Positions 1 to 8,374 are shown, numbered from the stretch's first letter. The stretch: DNA of 64,000 nt from Chitinophagales bacterium (GCA_020636505.1 JACJXR010000003.1:1-64000), one strand, 5' to 3'. Notes: generated by a model not told the origin, from the sequence alone. Numbers and translations: made by a program.

Positions 1-734
1 TCAGTCTCTTCTTCCGGTATTTTATAATCGGATAGATCAATTGGCTGAATAATCTTTCTTTTTACCCTGTCTCGAATAAAAATCCTCAATTGCTTTATTG
101 TTTTACCTACTGTGTTTGTTTTCAAGCCGAATGTAGGTTCGCTTTTACGTGGGAGTTTGTAATCGTATGTTAGAAAATCAATAAAGCCCTCATAGAAGTT
201 ATAATCGAAGGAATCAAACGTTATAGGTGTTTTTCGGAATTGTTCATAGGCAAGTAGGTGAGCTTTCATGCTATGGAATGTGCACAATGCCTTTTTGGAT
301 ACTCTTTTCTCTTTTGAGATGATATAGTTGTCGATCTCCATAAACAGATCTGGAGCCTTCTTTCGAGAGGTGTATGTCGATTCAGTTATTTCCGACAATG
401 ATATGTCTGCAATATCCATTTCGGGTGTAAATACGTCTTTAACGTACGTCCCGATATTTTCAATGCCTGCTTTAGCTGCATGTTCTATTAGATCTTCGAT
501 GGTTCGAAGCATTCTTTTCAACTCTTTGTTCAGCAAATCAACATCACCATATTCTTCAGGTAATTCCTCTGATATGCATTGCTTTTTTGGGGTGAAGTAA
601 GATGCAGGAATAGCTATTTGAGAGTTGAGCAATACTCGATGTTGTGAAGAACAGCAGTATTGAATGAAAATCAGGCTGGTTCCGTCTCTACGCGATTTTC
701 TCGCATTGCAAATAATTTTAATTGGTAACAGCAT
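1..734 (-). CDS. Tyrosine recombinase/integrase, N-terminal part (cut by window edge)
   Basis: The frame opens at ATG 734-732 and stays open leftwards for 244 codons to the window edge, so the C-terminal catalytic half is missing. The visible part has the layout of Bacteroidota phage/transposon integrases: a short beta-rich arm-binding start (about residues 1-35), a charged linker, then a helical SAM-like core-binding domain (about residues 110-230) with a FYEGFIDFL motif and TVGKTIKQLR, the usual lead-in to the catalytic domain. The R-H-R-Y residues cannot be checked. It reads away from the tRNA-Gln gene about 160 bp to the right, the normal geometry for an element integrated at a tRNA 3' end. 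A tandem 11-12 bp repeat (734-756) overlaps the start codon. Family assignment rests on domain pattern recognition. Confidence 0.72.
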   Translation of the reverse strand, partial: MLLPIKIICNARKSRRDGTSLIFIQYCCSSQHRVLLNSQIAIPASYFTPKKQCISEELPEEYGDVDLLNKELKRMLRTIEDLIEHAAKAGIENIGTYVKDVFTPEMDIADISLSEITESTYTSRKKAPDLFMEIDNYIISKEKRVSKKALCTFHSMKAHLLAYEQFRKTPITFDSFDYNFYEGFIDFLTYDYKLPRKSEPTFGLKTNTVGKTIKQLRIFIRDRVKRKIIQPIDLSDYKIPEEET

Positions 735-756
735 TTTAGTCGATTTTTTAGTCGAT
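734..756. repeat. Tandem direct repeat at the integrase start
   Basis: TTTTAGTCGAT occurs at 734-744 and again at 746-756 with one base between. The first copy touches the integrase start codon, so the pair covers about -1 to -22 of the gene. It may be an autoregulatory or arm-type integrase binding site; this is inference. Confidence 0.5.
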
Positions 757-859
757 CAATTAACTGTTTACCTATGTAAAGATAGAAAATACGCGCCGGC
801 CGTTCTTGTTATCAATTCCCTAAAAACCGCTACCAGACTGTAAAACAGCGTAAAAGCAA

Positions 860-888
860 GTAAGGATAGCGATTTACGCTATCCTTAC
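860..888 (-). terminator. Hairpin terminator of tRNA-Gln
   Basis: A perfect 12-bp stem (GTAAGGATAGCG at 860-871, its complement at 877-888) closes on a 5-base ATTTA loop. It starts 4 bases past the tRNA 3' end on the minus strand. The following minus-strand tract is moderately T-rich. Confidence 0.75.
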
Positions 889-892
889 AAAG

Positions 893-963
893 CAGTCCGA
901 CCTGGATTCGAACCAAGACAGACAGTACCAAAAACTGTAGTGCTACCGTTACACCATCGGACT
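893..963 (-). tRNA. tRNA-Gln (anticodon UUG)
   Basis: The minus strand folds into a 71-nt cloverleaf. The acceptor stem AGTCCGA pairs with TCGGACT and the discriminator is G. The anticodon arm ACAGT-TTTTGGT-ACTGT places TTG (plus-strand positions 929-931) as the anticodon, reading CAA. The T arm has the TTCGAAT loop. No CCA end is encoded, as is common in Bacteroidota. The 3' end faces the integrase, making this the likely attachment gene of the element to the left. Confidence 0.95.
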
Positions 964-984
964 GTTTCCTGATTAACAGGGCTG

Positions 985-1015
985 CAAATTTACAGCGAAG
1001 ATGTAAAACACCAAA
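985..1015 (-). promoter_or_regulatory. Promoter of tRNA-Gln, Bacteroidota type
   Basis: On the minus strand TTTG (1015-1012) is followed after exactly 19 bases by TAAATTTG (992-985), a full match to the Bacteroidota -33/-7 consensus (TTTG, about 19-21 bases, TAnnTTTG). The mature tRNA starts 21 bases after the -7 box. The rest of 964-1150 shows no gene. Confidence 0.8.
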
Positions 1016-1150
1016 ACTTTTCAAGTATATTTTTTGGTACATCTGTTACAAATGTTGGTATCCTGCGGAAGCTTCGTGCAATACCTCTTATGCAAACTCA
1101 TCTTTTTCCACTACGTTTGTAATCAAGTTCTAAAATCCATTTTCTGAGGG

Positions 1151-3166
1151 ATGTCTTTTGCTCCTGCTCCACGTAAGTATGTTATATGGTCGATATTTAT
1201 AGGTGTGGCATTGATAATGCTGGGCAGGCTTTTCTATATCCAAATAATCGAGGATAAATACAAGGTTTTAGCGGATGATATAGCCATTTATCGTAAAGTG
1301 GTATACCCACCCAGAGGCGTTATTTACGACAAAAAGGGTAAGGTGATGCTTTACAATAAAGTGGTATACGACCTGATGGTCACTGCCAACAATGTTCCTA
1401 AAGATATAGATACGATGATGCTCAGCAGCATACTGGAAATTGATACCGCGGAGTACAAAAGGCTGTTTCATCGTGCAGCAGTAAGGAACGGCCCTTTGCG
1501 CAAGAGTGTGATGATGGAACAGTTGTCTCAAGAGCAGACGGCCAGGTTTCAGGAGAATATGTACGATTTTCCGGGTTTTGAGTTGAATGAGCGTTATATC
1601 CGTACATACCCCGATTCCAGTGCTGCGCATGTATTGGGTTATATTGGTGAGATATCCAAGTCTCAACTGAAGTCCGATAGGTACTTGTCTTATCGTCAGG
1701 GAGACTATATCGGCATATCCGGGCTTGAATACTACTACGAAGAAGTGTTACGTGGACAACGTGGTATATATTTTTTGGAGCGTGACAACTTTAACCGTCC
1801 TACCGACCCCTATAAAAAAGGTGCTTTGGATACACCTGCCGTAGCAGGCCGTTCTTTGGAACTGCATCTGGACGCGGAATTGCAAGGTTATGGTGAGCGG
1901 TTGATGAACAATAAGATAGGTAGTATTGTTGCCATCGATCCTAAGACAGGTGGTATATTGGCTATGGTCAGTACACCCACGTATAGCCCAAATATGCTAA
2001 GCGGGCGAAATCGTACCAAGAACTTCGGCAAGCTGTATGTTGATGCCAGACACCCGTTATTGAACAGAGCCATTCGAGGCTTCTATCAACCGGGTTCCAC
2101 CATGAAGCCACTTACTGCTCTTGTGGCATTGGATGCAGGTGTTATCACGCCTTCATTCGGCTATCCATGTGCCGGAGGCTACTATCAATGTGGTAAAAGG
2201 GTGGGTTGTACGCACAGTGGAGGCGGTCACGCAGCGAATCTTAGATTGGCGTTGGCCAATTCGTGCAATGCCTATTTCGTACATATATTCAGGAAGATGG
2301 TGGATGCTGAGAAGTTTGGCGGTATCAGAAAGGGCATTGAAAAGTGGTACGAATACAATTACGATTTCGGGCTTGGGCACCCAACCGGAGTAGACTTACC
2401 TTTCGAGTTGGGCGGACTACTACCTGATTCCAATACATACAACCGTATGTACACCGGCAAATGGAATTCTTGTAATGTGATGTTTGTAGGCATGGGGCAA
2501 GGTGAAGTGGCGCTAACCCCTATACAGTTGGCAAATGCCATGTGTATCATTGCCAACAAAGGATATTATTACACACCACACTTTGTCAAGTCGATAGCGG
2601 GTAAGAAGAATGATACATCATTGGTGAAGTATCATCAGAAACATGTAGTGACTAAAATACCCGACGAAGTATATAGCATAGTAAAAGACGGTATGAGCGA
2701 TGTGGTGAAGCATGGTACGGGTAGGGTAGCAGCTTTGCCTGATATAGAAGTATGTGCCAAAACAGGTACGGTAGAAAACAAAGCATTGATAAGCGGTAAG
2801 GTCGTACAGATGAAAGACCACTCTGTATTTGTGGCATTTGCACCTAAAGAAAATCCGAAAATAGCGATTGCCATTATTGTGGAGAATGCGGGTTTCGGTG
2901 CCACATGGGCGGGACCTGTCGCCAGTTTGATGATAGAAAAATACCTTACGGACAGTGTCGCCACCAACAGAAAGTATTTGGAAGACAGGCTGACCGGAGC
3001 AAATCTTATAAGTCCCTACGTTTATATAATTGACAAAGAGCAGAAATACAGAGACAGTGTAAGAGAGGTGAGAAGGCTGGAGAGAATAAGTTATCTGGAT
3101 AGTACTAAACGTGTGGAAGATTCGATATTGGTAAACAAATGGCTAAAACACACTTACGGTAAATAA
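1151..3166 (+). CDS. mrdA: Penicillin-binding protein 2 (elongation-specific transpeptidase)
   Basis: This 671-residue protein cross-links peptidoglycan during side-wall growth as partner of RodA. A single membrane anchor lies at about residues 10-31 and a pedestal/dimerisation domain follows from about residue 50 (PPRGVIYDKKG). The transpeptidase domain has all three catalytic motifs: S316-T-M-K319, S371-C-N373 and K537-T-G539. The tail after about residue 600 is charged. The length fits Bacteroidota PBP2. The stop is one base before the rodA start, so the two are surely co-translated. mreB, mreC and mreD, frequent upstream neighbours, are not between this gene and the tRNA. Confidence 0.96.
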   Translation: MSFAPAPRKYVIWSIFIGVALIMLGRLFYIQIIEDKYKVLADDIAIYRKVVYPPRGVIYDKKGKVMLYNKVVYDLMVTANNVPKDIDTMMLSSILEIDTAEYKRLFHRAAVRNGPLRKSVMMEQLSQEQTARFQENMYDFPGFELNERYIRTYPDSSAAHVLGYIGEISKSQLKSDRYLSYRQGDYIGISGLEYYYEEVLRGQRGIYFLERDNFNRPTDPYKKGALDTPAVAGRSLELHLDAELQGYGERLMNNKIGSIVAIDPKTGGILAMVSTPTYSPNMLSGRNRTKNFGKLYVDARHPLLNRAIRGFYQPGSTMKPLTALVALDAGVITPSFGYPCAGGYYQCGKRVGCTHSGGGHAANLRLALANSCNAYFVHIFRKMVDAEKFGGIRKGIEKWYEYNYDFGLGHPTGVDLPFELGGLLPDSNTYNRMYTGKWNSCNVMFVGMGQGEVALTPIQLANAMCIIANKGYYYTPHFVKSIAGKKNDTSLVKYHQKHVVTKIPDEVYSIVKDGMSDVVKHGTGRVAALPDIEVCAKTGTVENKALISGKVVQMKDHSVFVAFAPKENPKIAIAIIVENAGFGATWAGPVASLMIEKYLTDSVATNRKYLEDRLTGANLISPYVYIIDKEQKYRDSVREVRRLERISYLDSTKRVEDSILVNKWLKHTYGK

Positions 3167-3167
3167 C

Positions 3168-4490
3168 ATGAGTCGTACAAACAAATCGTTCATGAGTAGG
3201 TTGGATGGTATAACAGTATTGTTGTATCTATTACTTGTGGGTATAGGTTTGTTGGCCATCTTCTCAGTGGAGTATAGAAGTACCGACCAGTCGCTCATTC
3301 TTAGTGGCAAAAGCCATACCAGGCAATTGATGTGGTTGGGTATCTCGGTCTTCATCGGTGTTATCATCATGTTTACGGACAGTAAGTTCTTTTCATCGGT
3401 AGCGTATCTGTCATACACAGTGGGCTTGTTCCTGTTGCTATTAACCATATTTGTCGGCACGAATGTGAAGGGCTCATCCTCTTGGCTTGGTGTTGGACCA
3501 TTCCGATTCCAACCGGGTGAGCTGTGTAAGATATTTACAGCTTTGGCGCTTGCTAAGTTCCTATCCTCACCCGAAACGAACTTCAGGACATTGACGCACA
3601 GACTTATCGGTGCAGGCTTTGCATTGGTGCCGGCAATACTCATCATTCTACAAAAAGAAACAGGGCTTGCATTGGTATACTTCAGCTTCTTTTTAGTGAT
3701 GTATAGAGAGGGGCTTCCACATGGGATATTGATAACTGCATTTTCAATTATTGCGCTGACCCTTATCACACTGCTTGTAGACAAGACCATACTCTTATAC
3801 ATTCTTACCGGAGGAGCAATACTTATAGGCTTATTGATAAGAAAAGCATTGCGCAAAGAGATGATGGCAAGGGTATTGCTGATCGGGATATGGGGTATAT
3901 GTATCCTCTTTTCTCAATTCGTGGTACCATTCATGTTCAAAAGTGTATTGCAAAAGCATCAGGTTGAGCGTATTTATACCACACTTGGTCAAGAAGTACC
4001 TGAGGCTTACCTCGATCCTGAGGATATAGGTAAAAGGAGGAGTGTGAACGTATCAGGCTATAATGTATGGCAATCGAAAATCGCCATAGGTTCCGGTGGG
4101 TTTGCGGGGAAAGGCTTCCTAAACGGTACTTCAACAAAAAACGAGTTTGTCCCTGAGCAGAACACGGATTTTATATTCTGTGCTGTCGGTGAGCAGTTTG
4201 GTTTTATCGGTAGCGCAGCACTGGTGTTGATATATCTCTCATTGATGTTGCGGATACTCTTTATTGCCGAAAAGCAACGTTCTGCCTTCAGTAGGATATA
4301 CGGATACTGTGTGGCGTCTATACTGTTCTTCCACTTTGCAATCAATATATCCATGACCATCGGCTTGGCACCGGTGATAGGTATTACGCTTCCGTTGTTG
4401 AGTTATGGGGGTACGTCGTTGCTGTCATTCAGCATACTCATCTTCATATTGCTGAGATTGGATGCCGACAAGCATGTAATGATACGCTGA
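3168..4490 (+). CDS. rodA: RodA, peptidoglycan glycosyltransferase (SEDS family)
   Basis: A 440-residue polytopic membrane protein of the SEDS family, which polymerises lipid II into glycan strands and works with PBP2. Roughly ten hydrophobic segments are visible. Family landmarks include the GSSSWLGVGPFRFQPGELCK block (about residues 102-121), the EQNTDFIFCAVGEQFG region and the closing LSYGGTSLLS block near the C terminus. It starts one base after the mrdA stop. FtsW is the alternative SEDS member, but direct linkage to PBP2 favours RodA. Confidence 0.94.
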   Translation: MSRTNKSFMSRLDGITVLLYLLLVGIGLLAIFSVEYRSTDQSLILSGKSHTRQLMWLGISVFIGVIIMFTDSKFFSSVAYLSYTVGLFLLLLTIFVGTNVKGSSSWLGVGPFRFQPGELCKIFTALALAKFLSSPETNFRTLTHRLIGAGFALVPAILIILQKETGLALVYFSFFLVMYREGLPHGILITAFSIIALTLITLLVDKTILLYILTGGAILIGLLIRKALRKEMMARVLLIGIWGICILFSQFVVPFMFKSVLQKHQVERIYTTLGQEVPEAYLDPEDIGKRRSVNVSGYNVWQSKIAIGSGGFAGKGFLNGTSTKNEFVPEQNTDFIFCAVGEQFGFIGSAALVLIYLSLMLRILFIAEKQRSAFSRIYGYCVASILFFHFAINISMTIGLAPVIGITLPLLSYGGTSLLSFSILIFILLRLDADKHVMIR

Positions 4491-4495
4491 TGTCT

Positions 4496-4503
4496 TAACT
4501 TTG
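4496..4503 (+). promoter_or_regulatory. -7 box TAACTTTG before the 4511 hydrolase
   Basis: A perfect TAnnTTTG box lies in the 20-base gap after rodA and ends only 7 bases before the start codon at 4511. Transcription from it would give an mRNA with almost no leader. The -33 element is weak (CATG, 19 bases upstream). Confidence 0.6.
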
Positions 4504-4510
4504 CCGCGCA

Positions 4511-5257
4511 ATGGCAAAGATATATCCACTTTCAGAAGGTGTGTTTACAGTAGGGCACGACAAGCAGTTTCATCCATTTGATACAGAGTCAGACGAATTG
4601 ACCGAACGTTCGCGTGGTTCGTTGTTGGTGGAGATACAACCTTTCCTTGTGGTAACGGATAAGGATGTGATACTTTTCGACACAGGATTGGGCTATGCTA
4701 ATGAGGAGGGTGAATTACAGATACATGCCAATCTTGCCAAGCATGGATATAATCCTGAGGATGTAACCAAAGTATTGATGTCGCACTTGCACAAAGACCA
4801 TGCAGGTGGAGTGGTATACAAAGACAAGAACGGCCTTTTGAATACCTCTTTCCCAAATGCCGATTACTATGTGTACAGGCAAGAAGCCGATTTTGCTTTG
4901 GAGCAAGGATATCCGTCCTTCCATACACAAGACATAGACCCGTTGTTGTCATCTCATCAAGTGCAGTGGTTGGAAGAAGAGCAAGGTGAGATAGATGGCT
5001 ATATCAAATATTTCCATTCAGGTGGACATAGTCCTTATCATATCGTGTACTTGATTGACGATGGAACGGATAAGGTATTCTTCGGTGGTGACGAAGCGCC
5101 ACAACTCAAGCAAATGAAGATAAAGTATGTTGCCAAGTACGATTATGATGGGAAAAAGGCATTGGCATTAAGAGAACAGTATGCAGAACAAGGTGCCAAA
5201 GAAGGTTGGCAATTCCTGTTCTATCACGACGTAGGTAAGCCTGTCGCTACCTTGTAG
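4511..5257 (+). CDS. Metallo-beta-lactamase-fold hydrolase
   Basis: A 248-residue cytoplasmic protein (no signal peptide) of the MBL-fold hydrolase superfamily. The metal site is clear: H92-L-H94-K-D96-H97, then a GGHSPYH motif near residue 172, GGDEAP, and a terminal YHD histidine. Such enzymes include lactonases and other hydrolases, and the substrate cannot be read from sequence. It has its own -7 box and its last 11 bases overlap the convergent gene ending at 5247. Confidence 0.85.
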   Translation: MAKIYPLSEGVFTVGHDKQFHPFDTESDELTERSRGSLLVEIQPFLVVTDKDVILFDTGLGYANEEGELQIHANLAKHGYNPEDVTKVLMSHLHKDHAGGVVYKDKNGLLNTSFPNADYYVYRQEADFALEQGYPSFHTQDIDPLLSSHQVQWLEEEQGEIDGYIKYFHSGGHSPYHIVYLIDDGTDKVFFGGDEAPQLKQMKIKYVAKYDYDGKKALALREQYAEQGAKEGWQFLFYHDVGKPVATL

Positions 5258-5702
5258 GTCTGTGTCCGCTACCTCTTCTTTGTTTCAATTCATCCAACAA
5301 CATTCTTTTGAAATCTTGCTCGGAACGATATAGCTCTGCCAACTGAGTGGCTGAAATGACTTTGAGCAATTTGTCTTTATATTTCTTTTTCAGTGCAAGC
5401 TCTTTCTCTTGGTAGTCCAAATTGTCGTTGATATACTGATGCGCTGTTTTGTCGTCAGTTGTGGGATTCTTGTCTTTGTATTCTGACATGAAATCTTTTT
5501 TCAGTTCGCGCTTCTCTTTCTCAAACTCGTTGTAAACAGGCCAAAATGCGGCAGACTGCTCTGATGTGAGCTCCAGCTTGTTGGTGATGAATGCCACCTT
5601 CAATGCTTTTACTTTTTCGTGCATGTCTCTGTCTTTAGGCTGTGCATACAGCATGCCTAAGCAAAGTGCCGAGAAAATTATAGTGAGTAATGCTCTTTTC
5701 AT
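5247..5702 (-). CDS. Periplasmic Spy/CpxP-like protein linked to an ECF sigma factor
   Basis: A 151-residue exported protein. ATG 5702-5700 is chosen because it begins the signal peptide MKRALLTIIFSALCLGMLYAQ and leaves a 13-base gap to the upstream gene; a longer frame would overlap that gene. The mature part is almost all charged helix and carries an LTSEQSAAFWPVYNEFE motif similar to the LTxxQ motif of Spy/CpxP chaperones. It is the third gene of a sigma / anti-sigma-like / periplasmic trio, and relatives are sometimes annotated as sensors of ECF sigma factors. A role in envelope stress sensing is inferred. Confidence 0.75.
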   Translation of the reverse strand: MKRALLTIIFSALCLGMLYAQPKDRDMHEKVKALKVAFITNKLELTSEQSAAFWPVYNEFEKEKRELKKDFMSEYKDKNPTTDDKTAHQYINDNLDYQEKELALKKKYKDKLLKVISATQLAELYRSEQDFKRMLLDELKQRRGSGHRPTR

Positions 5703-5715
5703 TTCCGCTTGATTG

Positions 5716-6267
5716 TTAGTTATATAATATTTCTTGTTGCCAACCTGCATCATTCAGATAGTTGACAATATCGTCTTCGTTAATGTCGTTTATCAGTGTT
5801 TCCACATTTTGGTTGGAAGCATAGGTGTTCTGTATGCTTTCCATGTCAAAATCGCTGATGTTGTTTTCTATGTATTCGTTCAGCGTGCTTTCGTCCAACT
5901 GTGCCAAGCGGTTATCGAACCCTGCTTGATTCGAGTTGTTCAGGAAATTATACCCACCTATGGTGACTAACAGTAACAGTATCGCTGCTGCCATCCATTG
6001 CGTGTATAATATCATCCTGCGAGGTTTGGCAGGCTCCTGCGTGATGTTTTTGAGTATTATACTTGGTAGCTCCTCAAAGTAATTGTCGGGTACCGTATAT
6101 GGCAGGTCGTGTTTTAGTCTGATGTTATCGTTGTCGTGGTCAAGTACAGCAATGGGAAGACTGTCGAAGTATCCTTCAGGCACTTCATATGGCATATTGC
6201 GAGGCATATCCGCCAAAGGGCTGTTCATGCTTTGCAGTTCCAACAATATGTCTTCGGTTGCCTTCAT
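5716..6267 (-). CDS. Membrane anti-sigma-factor-like protein
   Basis: A 183-residue protein with one transmembrane segment at about residues 91-107, a cytoplasmic N-terminal half and an acidic periplasmic C-terminal half rich in Asn, Asp and Glu. The N-terminal half holds a motif of the form PYxVPxxYFxxLP twice, at residues 26-38 and 56-68. It lies between the ECF sigma gene (32 bases upstream) and the Spy-like gene (13 bases downstream). Position and topology support an anti-sigma role, but no zinc-binding anti-sigma motif is seen, so function is inferred. Confidence 0.65.
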   Translation of the reverse strand: MKATEDILLELQSMNSPLADMPRNMPYEVPEGYFDSLPIAVLDHDNDNIRLKHDLPYTVPDNYFEELPSIILKNITQEPAKPRRMILYTQWMAAAILLLLVTIGGYNFLNNSNQAGFDNRLAQLDESTLNEYIENNISDFDMESIQNTYASNQNVETLINDINEDDIVNYLNDAGWQQEILYN

Positions 6268-6299
6268 CTGTTATATAGACTTTTCTTCTTTTATTCGGT

Positions 6300-6860
6300 T
6301 TAATGGGTTTTCAAGTGCTCTTCCACTTTTTTTACCGCATGGTGGTAAGATGCTTTCAATGCACCTTCCGATGTGTTCAAAACTTTCGACATCTCTTCGT
6401 AAGGCATTTCATCATAATACCTTAAGCTGAATACCAAACGCTGTTTTTCAGGCAATGCATGCATGGCTTGCTGCAGCTTCCATTCTATTTTTTGAGCATC
6501 ATAGCCACTTTGTTCCGTTACTCTTCCGCTCATTGTTCCTTCGTCATAGTCTGCGGAGCGGTTGCGCCTTTTCTTTTCTCGTTCCAGCCAAGTGAGTGTT
6601 TCGTTGGTGGTTATGCGGTACAACCATGTGAACAGTGCCGAGTCGCCTCGGAAGTCGGCAAGATTGTGCCACATTTTTATGAATACACCCTGTAATATGT
6701 CGTTGGTGTCCTCATGCTCCACAACCATTCTGCGGATATGCCAATACAGCCGCTCTTGATATTTGCGTACGATAACGGTAAACACGGCTTCCCTGGACCT
6801 TTCGTCTTTGAAAGAGGCCAGAAGTGCGTTATCGTTCGTATGTATGCTAATGTCGGGCAT
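6300..6860 (-). CDS. ECF-family RNA polymerase sigma factor
   Basis: A 186-residue sigma-70 family protein of the extracytoplasmic-function class. Region 2 is seen at about residues 25-95 (YWHIRRMVVEHEDTNDILQGVFIKMWHNL, then FTWLYRITTNETLTWL). Region 4 follows at about residues 125-180 (ALPEKQRLVFSLRYYDEMPYEEMSKVLNTSEGALKASYHHAVKK) with its helix-turn-helix. Region 3 is absent, as expected. It leads a three-gene operon with the anti-sigma-like and Spy-like genes. Its own operon is the likely target, but no motif shared with other promoters was identified. Confidence 0.93.
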   Translation of the reverse strand: MPDISIHTNDNALLASFKDERSREAVFTVIVRKYQERLYWHIRRMVVEHEDTNDILQGVFIKMWHNLADFRGDSALFTWLYRITTNETLTWLEREKKRRNRSADYDEGTMSGRVTEQSGYDAQKIEWKLQQAMHALPEKQRLVFSLRYYDEMPYEEMSKVLNTSEGALKASYHHAVKKVEEHLKTH

Positions 6861-6930
6861 ACGTATCGGTTGCTCTTATGACGAAAATAAGTTTTAAAGG
6901 TTTAATGCCATATATGTCTTAACATCATCT

Positions 6931-6938
6931 TAGCTTTG
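6931..6938 (+). promoter_or_regulatory. -7 box TAGCTTTG before fmt
   Basis: A perfect TAnnTTTG box ends 6 bases before the fmt ATG at 6945, leaving room for at most a very short leader. It lies in the divergent gap with the ECF sigma gene. Confidence 0.6.
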
Positions 6939-6944
6939 TGGCTT

Positions 6945-7877
6945 ATGCCTGAATTTCAAGATCTAAGGATAGTTTTCTTGGGTACTCCAGAATTTGCAGT
7001 CGCTTCTTTGAAGGCGCTGGTCGATGCAGGAGCAAATGTTGTGGCGGTGGTTACCGCACCCGATAAACCTGCCGGTAGGGGAATGCAATTGCAACAATCG
7101 GCGGTAAAAGAGTATGCTTTGACGCAAAATATACCTGTGTTGCAACCCATAAAGTTGAAAGCGCCTGAATTCTTGGAAGAATTGGCATCTTATAAGGCGG
7201 ACCTGCAAGTGGTGGTGGCGTTCAGAATGTTACCTATGGCTGTTTGGGATATGCCACCGATGGGGACCATTAATGTCCATGGATCGCTATTGCCGCAATA
7301 CCGTGGTGCCGCCCCTATAAACAGAGCCATAATGAATGGCGAGAAGGTATCCGGGGTGACAACATTCAAGTTGAAGCATGAGATAGACACAGGAGATATT
7401 TTGTTGCAAAAAGAAGTGGAGATATTGCCGGAGGATAATGTTGGCTCGTTGTACGAAAAGTTGATGGAAGAAGGTGCAAAGTTAATAGTGGAGACGGTTA
7501 AAGGATTGGTTGCAGATGCTTTGCAAGAAGTGCCACAAAAAGATTTCCCTGTTGAAGAATTGAAAGCCGCTCCAAAGATATTCAAGGAAGATACATTGAT
7601 AGATTGGAGCATGGGCGTTGAAGCTGTTCACAATCATATTAGAGGATTGTCTCCATACCCTGCAGCATATACAGAATTGCAAGGGAAGGTCCTCAAAATA
7701 TACAAGTCGCACTTCGAGCTCGCAAATACCGGCAAAGAGCCTGGAGCATACGATACGGACGGTAAAACCTACCTAAGGTTTGCTTGCAATAACGGTTGGT
7801 TGTATGCGGACGAGATACAACTTCAAGGAAAAAAAAGGATGAATGTGGAAGACTTCTTAAGAGGTTTTCGCGGCTGA
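6945..7877 (+). CDS. fmt: Methionyl-tRNA formyltransferase
   Basis: A 310-residue enzyme that formylates initiator Met-tRNA using 10-formyl-tetrahydrofolate. The N-terminal Rossmann domain begins RIVFLGTPEFAV, and the formyltransferase active site is seen in NVHGSLLPQYRGAAPINRAI and, further on, HEIDTGDIL. The C-terminal OB-like domain carries GLSPYPAAYT. ATG 6945 is preferred to an in-frame TTG at 6936, which lies inside the TAGCTTTG promoter box. The last 21 bases overlap the convergent aroQ. Confidence 0.95.
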   Translation: MPEFQDLRIVFLGTPEFAVASLKALVDAGANVVAVVTAPDKPAGRGMQLQQSAVKEYALTQNIPVLQPIKLKAPEFLEELASYKADLQVVVAFRMLPMAVWDMPPMGTINVHGSLLPQYRGAAPINRAIMNGEKVSGVTTFKLKHEIDTGDILLQKEVEILPEDNVGSLYEKLMEEGAKLIVETVKGLVADALQEVPQKDFPVEELKAAPKIFKEDTLIDWSMGVEAVHNHIRGLSPYPAAYTELQGKVLKIYKSHFELANTGKEPGAYDTDGKTYLRFACNNGWLYADEIQLQGKKRMNVEDFLRGFRG

Positions 7878-8297
7878 TGTCTCGATAAAGTAATTCACCG
7901 CCAATTCATACCCAATAAGGCCAAGCCCTGTTATGCTTCCAACACATTTTGAGGAGGTCAATGAATGATGGCGATATTCTTCCCGGGCATGAATATTGGA
8001 TATGTGTACCTCCAGAACAGGAGTACTTATGGCAGCTATTGCATCGGCAATAGAAACGCTTGTATGTGTATATCCCGCTCCGTTGAATACTATTCCGTCC
8101 ACAGTTCCGTTACATTCTTGCAAGCGATTGATCAGCTCGCCTTCCACATTGCTTTGGTAGTAGGAAAATGATATATCGGGGTACTTTTGTCGCAAAGAGG
8201 TTAAAAACTCGTCGAAGCTCTTGCCACCGTATATATCCACCTCTCTTGTGCCAAGTAGGTTAAGGTTGGGGCCGTTGATTATCGCAATTCTGAGCAT
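7857..8297 (-). CDS. aroQ: 3-dehydroquinate dehydratase, type II
   Basis: A 146-residue shikimate-pathway enzyme converting 3-dehydroquinate to 3-dehydroshikimate. The N terminus IINGPNLNLLGTRE is the family signature. The catalytic Tyr is in the YYQSNVEGELINRLQ segment, and the NGAGYTHTS and HISNIHAREEYRHHS blocks form the rest of the site. The length matches the type II family (about 140-150). It overlaps the fmt 3' end by 21 bases in opposite orientation and is divergent from the MarR gene. aroQ beside xerD is a pairing I recall from Bacteroidota. Confidence 0.96.
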   Translation of the reverse strand: MLRIAIINGPNLNLLGTREVDIYGGKSFDEFLTSLRQKYPDISFSYYQSNVEGELINRLQECNGTVDGIVFNGAGYTHTSVSIADAIAAISTPVLEVHISNIHAREEYRHHSLTSSKCVGSITGLGLIGYELAVNYFIETSAAKTS

Positions 8298-8338
8298 TTA
8301 GTTCGTTTGAACAGTAATAATAAATAAATCCTATTATA

Positions 8339-8346
8339 TATTTTTG
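8339..8346 (+). promoter_or_regulatory. -7 box TATTTTTG before the MarR gene
   Basis: A TAnnTTTG match lies 28 bases before the start at 8375, in the aroQ/MarR divergent gap. Surrounding bases are very A/T-rich, so a chance match is possible. Confidence 0.45.
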
Positions 8347-8374
8347 TAAAAGCCGTTTATAAAACATTAATAAC

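Noticed and set aside
3143..3856. 237-codon open frame antisense to rodA
   Set aside because: No domain or signal; the sense frame is clearly SEDS.
6936..6944. TTG start giving a longer Fmt (three more residues)
   Set aside because: The TTG is part of the TAGCTTTG -7 box, and the conserved Fmt N terminus is fully covered from ATG 6945.
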